From positions 5,587,280-5,651,279 of the forward strand of contig NC_083605.1 of assembly GCF_029168945.1 (NCBI RefSeq): a DNA stretch of 64,000 nt. Direction: 5' to 3'. Both the position numbers and the translations under genes were made by a program. Source of the stretch: Cannabis sativa (Eukaryota; Streptophyta; Magnoliopsida; Rosales; Cannabaceae). Within the stretch, counting starts at the first letter, position 1. The number at the start of each line of letters is the position of its first letter. Under the pieces are notes generated by a model. It did no database searches and was not told the DNA's origin. It was given only the letters and a program-made list of their open reading frames with translations. This document shows positions 10,132 to 24,295 of the stretch, piece after piece.

Positions 10132-13100
10132 TTTTTGAATCAAAGATGATTTTATTTAATAACTTTTAGCAGAAACAATAGACTTTAAAGCAATAGGAGC
10201 ATCATGCTCACTGAAAGTACAATCTGACAAAGAACAAGAACCTCTCGCAACACAATGAACGACCTTATTCGCAGATCATTTTAAAAAACATAAAGAAACA
10301 TTGTTTAAACAGGACAATAAATCTCGACAATCATGCACAAGCATTCCAAATTGAGATGGCATATTAACTGAACTTTTTATAGCTTGCACAACAACTAAGG
10401 CATCAGTTTCCACCACAACATTAGGCCATTGCTTTCTTTTAATCCAACTCAACGCTTCCTTAATCCCAAATATCTCAGCTACTCCTGGTTGTACTACTCC
10501 AAAACGGCTCACTAAAATAACTTCAATAAGGTGGCAAGTATGATCTCGGGCCACAATGCCAAAACCAAACTTGTTTTCCTCTTGAAAGATAGCACCGTCA
10601 ACATTAATCTTGACCGTATTCATCAATGGTTTCCTCCAAAGCTCACTAACATTATTAATATCATCTATTAACAATGCACCAATTTTTTGTAATTGAGCAC
10701 TCTTCCATTGGTCAAGAACCACTCTAGCCGACCGCACTACTTCACTAGCAGAACAAGCTTTTTCATTCCAAAGAAGATCATTCCGAACTGCCCAAATTTT
10801 CCATCCCACCATAGCCGCCTCTCTAACATTATCAATAGGTTGCAAAGAATTGAAATTTAAGAACCAAGTGCCAAAGTCTTGCAAACTGCAGCACCCATAT
10901 CAACACTAGAAACATCCAGCATGCACGGCTGAATCCACAATCGAGCAACACATGACAAATAGTTTCGGCTGCTTGATTGCAAAAGGGACACATGACATCA
11001 ACATTCACATGTTTTGTATTCAATTGTACCTTTATAGGAAGACAACCAGATATTGCATGCCAAAGAAAATGCTTCACTTTTGGAGGTATATCGAGCTGCC
11101 ACATTTGCTTGTAACCATGATGTGCAACCGGTTCCAATTCTGCAGAATTTTGCAAAAAAAGATAAGCACTTTTTATAGTGTACAACCCAGAATTTTCTTT
11201 GTTCCAGTACCATGAATCCCTCTCCACCCTATCACTCAACTGAATAGACAATACCAACTGCCTATCTCTCTCCTCAAAGAGATCATTAACCACATCTGCA
11301 TCCCATCTTCTCAACCCCACCGGAAACAAACACCCCACCATTTGTCCCTCCAAAGCAGGATGGTTGGAAATAACAAAAGGGTTATGTTGATCAGGGAGCC
11401 ACAAGACTTGAAGGATATTCACCGAAGTGCCATCTCCAACAGCTTTTCTTGCACCGGCTATAACCAGATCTTCAGCTTCAAAAAAACTTCTCCAAATAAA
11501 ACTGGGATTTGGTCCAAGACTAGCAGTAAGATATGTACCCAAGGGGTAATATCTTGCTTTGTAAATTCTACTAACCAAGGAATTTTTATTATTCAGCAAC
11601 CTCCACCCTTGTTTACCAAGAAAAGCTAAATTATAATTATGAAGATCCCGAAAGCCAATACCACCATCATATTTGTGTCGACAAAGCCTCTTCCAACTCA
11701 TCCAACTTACACCCTTACTAGAAGAGTTTGCATGAGATTTCCACCAAAATTTGGATATCAACCCCTCAAGGTTAGAACAAATTTCTTTTGTCAACAAGAA
11801 CACACTCATAACAGAGGAAGGCAATGCTTGAGCAACTGACTTAAGCAAAACTTCCTTACCCGCCTTTGACAAAAACGACTTTCCCAAGAAAAGATTTTCT
11901 TTTGCATTTTGTCTTTAAGGAAGCCCAAGATAGTATTTTTATTTCTTCCCATAATACATGGCAAACCCAAGTAAAAAGTATTATCCAAAGCCTCAACCAT
12001 CCCCAACATCTGACACATTCTTTGCCTAGTATCGACACTAGTATTATTACTGAAAAAGATGGAAGACTTAGCATAATTCACCTGCTGACCAGAAGCTCGT
12101 TGATACACTTGTAGGAGTTGTAACAATATTGCAGCTTCATCCTCATTAGTTTTACAGTAAACATAGCTATCGTCAGCAAATAGCATATGAGAAACTCGAG
12201 GAGCTCCTCTAGCAACTTGGCAGCCAGTCAACCAACGATTACGTTCATATTATTGCAATAGAGAAGAAAGTCCCTCAGCACACACCAAAAATAGGTAGGG
12301 GGATAGTGGATCTCCCTGCCTAACACCTCTCCCAGGATAAATAGGTCCCATAATCTTCCCTCCCTACGTAACATTATAAGTAACCGTTGACACACAACAC
12401 ATAATAAGGGAGACTATTTTGCGGCAAAAACCCATTCTAATCATCATAGCTTCCAAGAAAGCCCAACCAACACAATCATAAGCCTTGCTCATGTCGAGTT
12501 TGAGTGCCATAAAACCATCCTTACCCACCCTTTTCCTTTTCAAGTAATGCATAATCTCAAAAGATACCATTATATTATCAGAGATCAATCGGCCAGGAAG
12601 AAAAGCCCTTTGAGTGGATGATATAACATCAGGCAAAACAAGTTTCAATCTATTAGCAAGCACCTTTGAGATAATTTTATAAATCACATTACACAAGGAA
12701 ATCGGCCGGAGATCAATCATTAGCTCGAGAACCTTTTTCTTTGGGATCAAGACAATATTTGTATTATTAAGATCACGAGGGAGAGTCCCATTATTGAAAA
12801 AAGATCTTACCAAGTTAACAATATCATCTCCCACAATATGCCAAAATTTCTGGTAGAAACCCGGAGTCATACCATCGGGGCCTGGGGACTTATGAGGATG
12901 CATTTGGAATAGAGCTTTTTTAATCTCCTCAGCAGTAACACTTTCCATCAACAAAACATTCTGCTCCTCAGTAATTCTCGGTTGTAGGCAGTGAAGCACA
13001 TCACCAAATTCAACATCTTCATAACCAAAAACTTGCTGAAAATAATTAGTCACCACAGTTGGTAAATCGTCTTCCCAACTAACCCACTCTCCATCATTAT

Positions 13101-13185
13101 TTTTCAGCTTCTGTATAAAATTATTTCGACGTCTCGAGGTTGCTTTGGCATGTAAAAATTTGGAGTTTTGATCCCCTTCTCTTAG
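10132..13185 (-). mobile_element. 5'-truncated L1-type LINE with 20-bp target duplication
   Basis: Flanked by the identical 20-mer AAGCTCTCTCTTTCCCTTTT at 10112-10131 and 13186-13205. The left end is a T run, that is, a poly(A) tail on the minus strand, with an AATAAA nearby. The right end cuts into ORF2 just upstream of RT, the usual 5' truncation of target-primed insertion. The host sequence on either side is the Tekay-like LTR. Confidence 0.95.
10157..13185 (-). pseudogene. LINE ORF2 fragment: RT, zinc-finger region and RNase H
   Basis: The truncated ORF begins at LREGDQNSKFLHA. RT motifs follow: HKSPGPDGM, FLPGRLISDNI, LKLDMSKAYD, and the active site FADD (12161-12187). Next come the zf-RVT region (CPFCNQAAETICHVLLDC) and an RNase H domain (INVDGAIF, ETDALVVVQAIKS). 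Stops lie around 12250-12363, frameshifts near 11860 and 10875, and a late stop near 10275 before the normal C-terminus. Plant L1 elements commonly end ORF2 with this RNase H domain. The protein would nick and reverse-transcribe at target sites; here the endonuclease is missing. Confidence 0.9.
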
Positions 13186-13646
13186 AAGCTCTCTCTTTCC
13201 CTTTTAGTTGTAGAAAGAACCAAAAAACCCAATAGATTCTTTCCCTTTTCTATGTGATTTTTACCAAGGAATCAACGGGAAATTGCTGGTGCAATCCTAA
13301 GGTAAGGCTTAGTGCTTTTTTCTTAAGTTTTCAAATCCTTTTTACTAGGTTCAAGCATGCAAATATTGGATTGAGGTTCTTTCCAAACCATTTGAGTTTG
13401 TGATTAGTTTTCTGGCTTAATTTTGAGTGGATTGTAGTTTATTTGAGTTTATTTTGTTGGTTTGTTGAGTTGTTGAGCAAGTTTGAGTTCAAAAACTCAA
13501 ACTTGGCTCAACAAAGGTGAATTTTACATTTTGGGGTTATTTTTTATTTTATTTATTGGATTATGTTTATTGGATATCTTTTAGGTATTCTAGAAAGTTT
13601 TAAAAGATTTGTAGTTGTTTGGAGACTTTATGTTAATCTACAGTAG

Positions 13647-13741
13647 AAAATGGCAGACCATTCCTATGTAAATGGTCTACCGTTATTACTGGCAGAAACC
13701 TAGAAAAATGGTCTACCATTTTTCCAAAACGGTCAGCCATT
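13647..13741. repeat. Four near-palindromic AATGGTCTACCATT units in the LTR
   Basis: Four irregularly spaced variants (AAATGGCAGACCATT, AAATGGTCTACCGTT, AAATGGTCTACCATT, AAACGGTCAGCCATT). Each has an AATGG/CCATT-like inverted pair. They appear to sit where the minus-strand relatives have the 31-bp minisatellite; that equivalence is inference. Confidence 0.7.
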
Positions 13742-14029
13742 TTCATTGAAAATTTTTCCAAAGTCTCGTTATTTTGTATTTTTTCGATATTTAGGTTATT
13801 TCTATGCTATTTATCGATATGAAAACTTTTAGTTTTGAGTTCTGGTCCCTGAAAAGATTTTAGCAAGTTGTTTATCCAATTTATGTGATTGTGACATATG
13901 ACCTCTGTTCAACGCATGAATTTTTGTTTAGGTTGACCAACACACTTGAGTAAGGAAATAAGGTAAGACTAACATAAGATATGTATATGTGTATAAATGT
14001 AAACTGCATGATACATTATGTGATTTGTA

Positions 14030-14212
14030 TACTACCAACACTAGTACAATGATGTTATAGAGTGCATTGGTACAATATTCTATGTTCAAAGGGTGAGACG
14101 TAGAGTTACCAACACTAATATAGGATGAGTATGTAGTGCTTGTGGTACAACACTCAGTTGTATCCAAAGTGCAGTTTAGCCCTACCAACACTAGTACGGG
14201 ACGAGTACTTAG
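14030..14212. repeat. About 76-bp tandem repeat in the LTR
   Basis: Units begin ACCAACACTAGTAC and contain GAGTAnnTAGTGC(A/T)TGTGGTACA. Two full units are followed by a third that is interrupted by the Angela LTR at 14213 and resumes at 16069 (TGCATGTGGTACAGG). Confidence 0.75.
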
Positions 14213-16068
14213 TGTTGGAAATATTTTACCAGGATCTATATTTACTACGATGTATGTTTGATTAACATCCTAATATGAATTCTAAAAACAATGAAATAAA
14301 CACATATAAAGTTTAGGAAACCTTACATTGGGTGCAGCGGAATATAATGACTCCTTCCATTCAGATCTCTAGCCCTTGATTCCTTTCTGTAGCAGAGCAT
14401 TATCAAGATCTGAACCTGGATCTCTTTCTCTCCTTCCTTTGATGCTGATTCTCCTTCTTGTTGATTGGATTCTTCACAATCTTCCACACTATGATTGAGA
14501 TACCACTTGATGTGTGTGGGCACTCACTCATTCACTCAAGGTTCGAAATTTAGAGAAGAAAAGACAAGAAGAGGGTGGCGGCTATAGTATAGAATAGGAG
14601 GCTCAACTTTCATCTGACAAAGTTAAGTGTGAATGAGAGCCATCACTATCTATTTATAGGTAACCACCTAGGTTTAATTTAGAATTATTTGGCATTAAAA
14701 TAATAGAAAAATAAATGATAAAACCCATTAAGTGTGGCCGGCCATGGGCTTTGGATATTGGGCCTCACTTATGCAATTTTGCTGTTTTATCATTTCTGCA
14801 TCTCATTTTCTCAAAAACGCCAATTTTCCAATTCAACCATTTAAATACCAATTCTAATTATTTAATAACTAAAAGTTAATTATTAAATAATATTGTCATT
14901 TAATATATTTATTAATTAGACGTATAACGTCTCTTAATTAACAAATAAAACCTAGAATCTCTTTTCTTACAATTTTGCCCTTGCTCAGTGAAAATTCATA
15001 AAGTAAACATAGTCTAACTTTAGAATTAGAATTGATTAATTAAAACCAATTAACTGAGTCTTACAAGCAGTATGGTCTCAACTAGTATGGGGACCATGGG
15101 CCTATATAACCGAGCTTCCAATAAGCCGAACCGAATTTACCAAGTAAATTCCCTAACTTATTAATTCCTTATTGAATCCACACTTAGAACTTGAAATTGC
15201 ACTCTCAGTCATATAGAGCGCTCTATATGTTCCACGATATAGATACACTATTAATTATCCATTGTTATAATCCTAATTTGATCAATGACCCTCTAATAGA
15301 TGATCTACATTTACCGTCACACCTTCAATGTATTTTATCCTTAAAAGACTTAGCTCTGTATAAATGATATTTCAGCGAAGTGAAATGAGATCTCAACCAT
15401 TTATCTCTGTTTAGCCAAGCTCGAAGGATATCATCGTTTCACTTCTAAATTCCTATAGAAGTTATAGATTCCATATTTATGTTAGCGCTCCCACTCAATT
15501 ATACTATCATGTTCCCAAAATGTACGTATCACCCTGACCCAAAAGTAGGCTTAACTAACAAATCAAAGAACATGTATAATACTCTTGAGATCGAACCTAA
15601 TCATATCAGGATTAAGATCTTTTGATCTAGGATCAACAGGTGATATTGAATTGAATAGATATTACGGTAAATTTTAATATATCTAATCAAAGTTCAATAT
15701 CGGTCCCTTCCGATGTGTACTCCATACATCCGATACTGGTAAACTTTGCCAATGCCCTAAAAATGACATACCACTTATCCAAGGTGTAAGAATATCTATC
15801 GCTGATTATCATGTCAGTCTAAATCCATTGATCTGACAAATCAAGGAATAAACTTTCGAACATATAATTAAGATTATATTCCACTGTGTTGACAACACTA
15901 TAATCATTAACAAATTCATATGTTCTGGACTTAAATAGAAATGTATAAATATATAATCATGAAATAAATCATGTGAACCATGCAACATAAAATGTTATTT
16001 CTGATCTTTATTAATATGTAAATCTGATTATATTGAAATGAGTTTTATTTAGGACACAAAACCCAACA
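14213..16068 (-). mobile_element. Angela-like Copia solo LTR (first)
   Basis: 1856 bp from TGTTGG to CCAACA, flanked by perfect CTTAG duplications (14208-14212 and 16069-16073). It aligns along its length with the LTRs of the Copia element at 54358-64000, including the AGGACACAAAACCCAACA-type end. The element strand is minus, by comparison with that element. Internal sequence was lost, presumably by LTR-LTR recombination. Confidence 0.92.
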
Positions 16069-16494
16069 CTTAGTGCATGTGGTACAGGAGTCATACTTCT
16101 ATTAAAAATGTTATTGATGCATCTGAAGCCTTCTAAATAGGTGTATGGGCGCCTAGGTACAAGTCAATATTATGTGATATGTTTTGTGCTTTTCTAACTG
16201 AGTTTGTCGACTCAGAATTATTGTTGCATATGTATGTAAGGAAAAGGCGAAGATTGAGCACCAGTGAGTCCAGAGCTCGAGGAAGGTCGTACCTATTAGG
16301 ATGGTTAAATTTGGGCCTTTATTTTGTAATCGCAGTGCGACATATTTACAAAATGTATTTTGAATATGATTGTAAATTTTAAAGACAAGATCCCAGCTTT
16401 TATGTACAGTTATATATTTATAAAATTTTAAATTTGACATGATTTTCGAGAAACCCTTTGATTAGCAAAGATGTGCACAGGAAATAGAAAATCA

Positions 16495-18428
<1,934 letters not shown>

Positions 18429-18465
18429 AATCACTGGAGTGTGCTTAAGTAAATAGGGTGTTACA

Positions 18466-19545
18466 TAATGTATACGTTATTTTCACCAATAGGAAGTGTG
18501 TTGATTTAGTAAATAGACCACAATCACACATATGAAATCAAACATACTCGTGGTTCTACGTAAACCAACCACGAAGTCCATAGTGATATCCTCCTACTTC
18601 TTGTCAAGGAATGTCGAAGGCTGTAACAACCCTACAAGCCTCTGGTGTTCAGCCTTGATTTGTTGACAAGTCAAGCATCTGGACACAAAACTCACCACAT
18701 CCTTTTTCATACCATATCACCAGTAATAAGGTTTCGAATCATGTTACATCTTGGTGGTACCAGAATGTAACAAATATGGAGTGGTATTAGATTTGTCTAA
18801 CATTTCATTTCTAATCTCAATACTTCTTGGAACACAAATTGGAGTTTTATGAAGTAACATCCCGTTGTCTGAAACTGATAAGTCCTTATCCTGACCAGCT
18901 AAGATTTTATACTGAGTTTTTAACAATTAAATATCCACCAATTGAGCATTTTTTATTCTTTTTAATAAATCTGATTGAATAATTAGCTTATTGAGTTTTC
19001 CAACTACTAACTCAATACATGACAAAACCATATCAACTACTAACTGAGGAGAGATCATAGTTGTACTATAAATTTGTCCAGGCCTTTCCTACTAAGGGCA
19101 TCTGCCAGCACATTGGCCTCCCCGGGGTGATAAAGAATTTTATAGTCATAATATTTGACTAATTCTAACCACCGTCTCTATCTATTGTTCAAATCCTTCT
19201 GAGTAAAAAAAATATATAAGACTTTTGTGATTTGGGTAGATCTCATATTTCTCACCGTAGAGATAATGTCACCAAATCTTTAATGCAAACACAACGGCGA
19301 CAAGTTCTAGTCATGATTTGGATAACGCTACCCATACTCCTTCAACTACTTGGAAGTATAAGCAATGACCCTATCAGCTTGCATCAAAACACATCTGAGT
19401 CCCTGTCTAGATACGTAACAGTACACCACAAACTTCTCTTCATTTGATGGCAAAGCTAACACAGGAGTTGTAATCAACCATTGCTTCAGCTCTTGAAAAC
19501 TAATTTCACACTTATTTGTAAATATAAACCGTCGATTCTTCTTGG
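18466..19545 (-). pseudogene. Tekay-like Ty3 RNase H and integrase fragment, right half of a split copy
   Basis: Minus-strand translation in broken frames gives RNase H text (LTKKNRRFIFTNKCEISFQEL, ALPSNEEKFVVYC, VIAYTSK), then the integrase N-terminal region at 18744-18926 (ICVPRSIEIRNEMLDKS, LLHSGTTKM) and the HHCC/core start (CLTCQQIK-like). It continues into 8981-9569 across the inserted LTR. On its 5' side it meets the minisatellite directly; no RT motifs are present. Non-functional. Confidence 0.8.
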
Positions 19546-19617
19546 TTAACCTTACGGAAGCTAAACTTCACGAAGCTTACTACGTAGAAGCTAACCTTCA
19601 CGGAAGCTACACGGGCT
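19546..19617 (-). repeat. 31-bp minisatellite, LTR/RNase H junction copy
   Basis: Slightly over two degenerate units of the GGAAGCTAACCTTCACGG / AAGCTTACTACG minisatellite. LTR sequence lies on the right and RNase H coding sequence (LTKKN...) on the left. Confidence 0.8.
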
Positions 19618-20527
19618 AGAAAATTTCCCATTTTCAGGCCCCATAAAAAAGCTCCTACCTTAAACAAAAGCAACCATATTTTCCAGAATTATAATTTGGG
19701 GTATTCTTAAGATAACCCTCAACCTAAAAGCATTCGAAAAAACATGCAATAGAATTCACTATGGATGGGCAATACTTGAGTTCATAAAACCTAAACTTCC
19801 TCAAATCTTGCTACAGTTGCTACTACTTCTAAAAATTAACCATAAAAAACCAAAATCAAGCTTTAAAACAGTTTATAACAAAATTCAGCGCAAAAGAAAA
19901 AAAAAACTAAACTCCCAAACTCTCAAAATTACCAAATCAAATTTAAACTTAAACCTTGAAATTCAAAGAGGAAGAGAACTATAATTACCTTTGATTCTTC
20001 TAAGCAATTCCTTCCTTAATTCGCACTGAAATCCTTAAAGAAATGGGATTGAAAGACTTTGAAAAGAGAGAAAGTCTCTTTGATTTTTTTTTTTTGAGTA
20101 ATAATAACCCAATCCTCACTTCTAAGCTATATCTTTTAGCTTCCAAAACAACATAGAAATTTCTAGTAAATCCACTATCTTCCTCACTTAAAAAAAGGAA
20201 CAAAACCCAAGAAAAAAATACTAAGTTATTTTGTTATGTGTCCCATAACTAAAAAAAAGTGCTTAAACATGAGTATGTGACGCTAATGGCCAATCCGTCG
20301 CTTTTCCACTATTGCCGGACACAATTCTCAATAATACTAAAATTAACATATAGCATATATAATAAATCTAGAATTTAATAAAATTTTCAAAATCGATAAA
20401 TTATTCTTCTAAGGCTTATTTTTTGATAACTATCCCTAATTTTCGACCAGAAGCATACACTGGTTAAATATGAATTAAATAACTGATTATCTACTAATTC
20501 TCATGATTAAACTATGCGGTCATTACA
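19618..20527 (-). mobile_element. Partial 3' LTR of a minus-strand Tekay-like element
   Basis: On the minus strand it begins TGTAATGACCGCAT at 20527, immediately after a polypurine tract (AAGGTGGGGATA, 20528-20542), and runs about 0.9 kb to the minisatellite. It shares the start and internal blocks (GGCAA..G...AAA.GCGACG, GTCACAT) with the plus-strand LTR at 9570. The second half is missing. Confidence 0.75.
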
Positions 20528-21630
20528 ATTATCCCCACCTTACAAAAAGATTTCGACCTTAAAATCTAACTTGAATAACTACATAAATTGAGCCCTCATG
20601 CCGAACTCCAACTCCAAGGTGGCTTCCTCCACCTTACTATTTCTCTAAAGTACTTTGACCAAGGCTATCATTGCTTCAAAGAACTTTATCTTTCTTAGAG
20701 GATTTGCACTAGTTGCTCCTCATAAGAAAAGTTTGAATGAAGTTCTAGGGTTTCATAACTCAGGACATGCATTGGGTCTGAAACGTATTTTCTCAACATT
20801 GAAACATGAAATACGTTGTGCACTATTGACAAGGCTAGGGGCAAGGCTAGACGGTAAACCACTAACCTAACTTTCTCAAGAATTTCAAAAGGCACTGTAA
20901 AGCTTACTACGCGGAAGCTAACCTTCACGGAAGCTTACTACACGAAAGCTAACCTTCAGGAAAGCTTACTACGCGGAAGCCTAGGGCATAACTTGCCATT
21001 CTTTCCAAACCGTTTTATTCCTTTCATTGGAGATACCTGTAGGAAGACATGATACCTTACGTGAAATTCTATGTTTTTTGCATTTTGGATTTGCATAACT
21101 TTTTTGCCTACTTTGTAAAGCAAGCATCCTAGCGTTGATTTTCTCTATAGCCTCAGTGGTTCACTGAACTGATTTCGGATCTAAATATTTCCTTTCTCTG
21201 CTCTCATCCTAGTGAATTGGAGGATAACACTTCCTACCATACAATAACTTATTGGGAGCCATCACTATCGTACTCTGATAGTTGTTATTATATGAAAACT
21301 CTACAAGGGGCAGATACTTACTCCATGAACATTTGAAATCCATCACACAAGCCCTCATCATATCCTCCAATATCTGAATTATCCTTTCGGACTGGCCATG
21401 TGTCTGAGGGTAGAAAGTTATACTGAATTTCATCTTTATACTCATGGCTCTTTGGAGACTTTCTCAAAACTTAGAGGTGAACCTTAGATCCCTATCCAAA
21501 ACAAAAGACTTCGGAGCTCCATGTAGGCGTACTATCACTTTAACATACAACTCCATATACTGATCTACTGTATGCATTATTTTCACCAGTAGGAAGTGTG
21601 TTGATTTAGCGAACTGATCTACAATTGGAA
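20528..21630 (-). pseudogene. Tekay-like Ty3 integrase and pol C-terminus
   Basis: Minus-strand integrase core remains (HPQTHGQSER..IQILEDM within 21209-21445) lead to the C-terminal region IHNVFHVSMLRKYV-type text (20695-20928), typical of the chromovirus branch. A minisatellite array interrupts the coding text between K-L-C-P-R and the segment ending P-F-E-I-L-E. Stops and frameshifts occur throughout. The 5' side is truncated inside integrase near 21630. This copy shows the undisturbed version of the site where the 9570-18465 LTR inserted. Confidence 0.8.
20899..20980 (-). repeat. 31-bp minisatellite inside integrase
   Basis: About 2.6 units of CTTCCGCGTAGTAAG + CTTCCGTGAAGGTTAG (31 bp, minus strand) lie between codons of the integrase C-terminus. 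The copy at 8981 carries an array at the same codon, so the insertion predates the split of the two copies. A 31-bp unit cannot keep the reading frame. Confidence 0.85.
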
Positions 21631-21803
21631 TCGACACTTACAATTAATGCATTCACCGAACTATTACCTTCTTCCACACTTACTACTCACATCAACAAGA
21701 TGTCTATACATGACATATATAGTCGATATTGAAGGGGTATTAGATTCATTGGTTATATCGGTTATTACCATTAACCGTTTGTCAAATGGTTGCTGTTACA
21801 TTC

Positions 21804-21970
21804 TGTTAGAATAGTTATGGTTAGTTAATTACTGACCTTAGATTAGTTACTTCTTGATTAGGATAGTTAGCTTATTTTCTCTATTCTTTATATATATGTG
21901 GTAACTCTTGTTTTTTTATTCAATCCAATTCAATAAGATTTTTCCATTTCATTTCACCTCTTCTTCCACA
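21804..21970 (+). mobile_element. Possible short Copia-type or TRIM solo LTR
   Basis: 167 bp from TGTTAGAATAG to CTTCCACA with a TATATATATG box near its middle and a CAATTCAATAAGA stretch before the end. This resembles short plant Copia LTRs. No matching target duplication is visible (CATTC versus ATAAA), so the call is tentative. Confidence 0.35.
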
Positions 21971-22937
21971 ATAAAAGTATCATTAATTAAGGGAAAGACG
22001 ATGTTAATCACATGAGCAATTCTTTTGTTCTCATCTATATCTAATCTATTCTATATGTTAAAAAGTTTTTAGCAGTAAAGAAAAGGCAAATGGAAATGAG
22101 AAAGGGTATTCATAATTTCTACCACTTTTAAATGTATTAAGAAAAAATTTGGCATTAATGTAAGTATTGTAGAACCTTTCAGTATTATGCAAAATACAAA
22201 GAAGACAATGTTCCACTATTGTGCTAAATATGAAGAACACAAGGCTTAATTAGTCTTTCTTATTAGTGTTTGTATGGTAATTAAAAATGTAATTTAACTG
22301 ATATTTTATGGAATTTAATTATTATATAAATATTTGTACCTTATTTGATCATATTAGAAATGTTTATATTATTTTTAATTAATATTTAATTATAATATAC
22401 AATTAAATTTAAAATAAATAGGGTTATTGTAATACAAATATAAATTTATTTTTAAAAATTATGAATTTAGTGAAAATATATATATACACTTCTAGCGTCA
22501 GTTGTAAAATAACACTAAAATTTGTTAGTGTCGTTTTAAACTTTAAATTATATCATTATTTCTATAAAAAGAAAATTTTATCTTTTATGCAAATAATGCC
22601 ATATTAATTCAAAACAGTCATTAAAAAAAAACAATTACAATAAAAATAACATTTAAATTATATCAAATATTCAAGTAAATTAACTAATATTTTAACTACT
22701 AAATTGTGAAAAAGGATTTTACAAAGTGTGTTACTCTTCTTATGTAACAAATGTTCTTATATGATAGTTGAGATTTGGAGGAACTAATCCAATATAATAT
22801 AATATTTATTTATTTATTTTTGAAACAAATTTAATAAAATATTTACACTAGATCCATTGGAGTGTAATAGAATTCAAAATGGAAGGACATGAAACGTCAT
22901 TTTTCTCTTTTGTCTTGATTTGAGAGAGTGTTTTTAA
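21971..22937. other. AT-rich intergenic sequence
   Basis: No credible ORF, RNA gene or bounded element seen. Confidence 0.5.
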
Positions 22938-23068
22938 TAATATTATTCTAGCTAGTGACTTCTAAAATGGGAGCATTTGCTACTAGAAGCTCAAGGACTC
23001 TTTGATAAAATTATTCTTGTAGTGACTTATAAAATGGGAGCATTTTCTACTATACAAGCCCAAAGGCT
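22938..23068. repeat. Tandem duplication of about 67 bp
   Basis: Two adjacent diverged copies share AGTGACTT.TAAAATGGGAGCATTT.CTACTA, starting near 22938 and 23005. Confidence 0.7.
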
Positions 23069-23180
23069 TATTCTCCTCATAAAAGTTCTCTACTTTACAA
23101 GGTGCCTTGAATACAAAGATAACAAGGAGACATTTTATCATAGAAAATAAAGTGTTGATTACTAATTTTACTATGAGCAT

Positions 23181-23352
23181 TGTTATTGGACACCAGTGGT
23201 GCCTAGCACCTTCTAAATGTGTCGACTTGCAATTGGTTAGCGATACCCTATAAAAATTATTATATTAAACTATATGGGACCCGATACTTAATTGCACCAA
23301 TAGCGATATTGACACGTAAGAGGGTGCTAGGCACCAGTGGTGCCCTTTAGCA
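23181..23352. mobile_element. MITE-like element with about 40-bp imperfect inverted ends
   Basis: The left end (TTGGACACCAGTGGTGCC, then TAGCACC) and the right end read in reverse (AAGGGCACCACTGGTGCC, then TAGCACC) are imperfect inverted repeats that continue for about 40 bp. The interior holds no ORF. The target duplication is not resolved, so the superfamily is uncertain. Confidence 0.65.
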
Positions 23353-23543
23353 TTTCTCTTTTACTATTTATATGTATAGGTGACTATTTAATGGTTATAT
23401 TAAAAATATAATTATGATGATTATATTTTTTTATAACGCTAATAACAAATTACTAATAGGTAAAAATTTTATTTTTAGACTCAAATTAATATATATTTAA
23501 AATAAATTAATATTTTAATCAAGATATTTTTCACAATTAATAT

Positions 23544-24295
23544 TGTTGCCTTTGATTTTTTCCAATATACATGGCCACGGATAAGAGTGACACGTGGAGT
23601 ATCCATTCACGAAATCAACTAAGTCTTGGCAAGAAAGTACACCTCATGGAGTGAGCCTCCCGGAGGAGAGCATAAGACACGTCTTTACTCTCTGGGAGGC
23701 TAGAACTATGCCAGGGCATCTCCGGGAGGAAAAGAAATTGTTTGAATAGCCACTTCGCATTTAATGCCGCATGGAAGAAAACGTATCAGAAACTCCATAA
23801 AAAGATTGGACAGATGGCGTAAGCCCTTATTTACGGCGATTACACGGCGAACGACGAGTCTAGTGACGGCTACATTATGAGGAATCACATTGGTCAATGG
23901 AAGATAAAAAATTATATCCACCTAACCCCTAAAATACCTACGGTATAGGTCATGTATTTCCTATTTTGTATCTAATAGGAACATGTACCCCTAAGAAGCT
24001 AACACAAAAAGACAAGTGATCCCTTTCTAGGGATCCCCCAGAAAAACACTATAAATACCCCACAAACAGAATGGAAAAGGGGTCGATCGATTGAATTAAG
24101 GAATCAAAGAGAGTAAAGAAGAGAGAGAGAGAGATTCACCAAGAACATTCTCTGTAAAAACACTCTCATAATTAACAAAGACTCATGGACTAAGGCTAAT
24201 TAATGTCCCAACCACATAAAAATCACCTGCATTAACTTTCTACAACTCTTCTCATATTCTACTATTTAATTGCTTGTCGAAATTCTCGGTCAACA
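23544..24295 (+). mobile_element. Solo LTR, 752 bp, with AATAT target duplication
   Basis: Begins TGTTGCC and ends GGTCAACA, with perfect AATAT duplications at 23539-23543 and 24296-24300. It contains a TATA-like CTATAAATACCCC near 24050 and several CTCCGGGAGG variants around 23660-23730. Family is uncertain; a Ty3 type is likely from the general look of the end. The strand is assumed from the TATA orientation. Confidence 0.8.
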
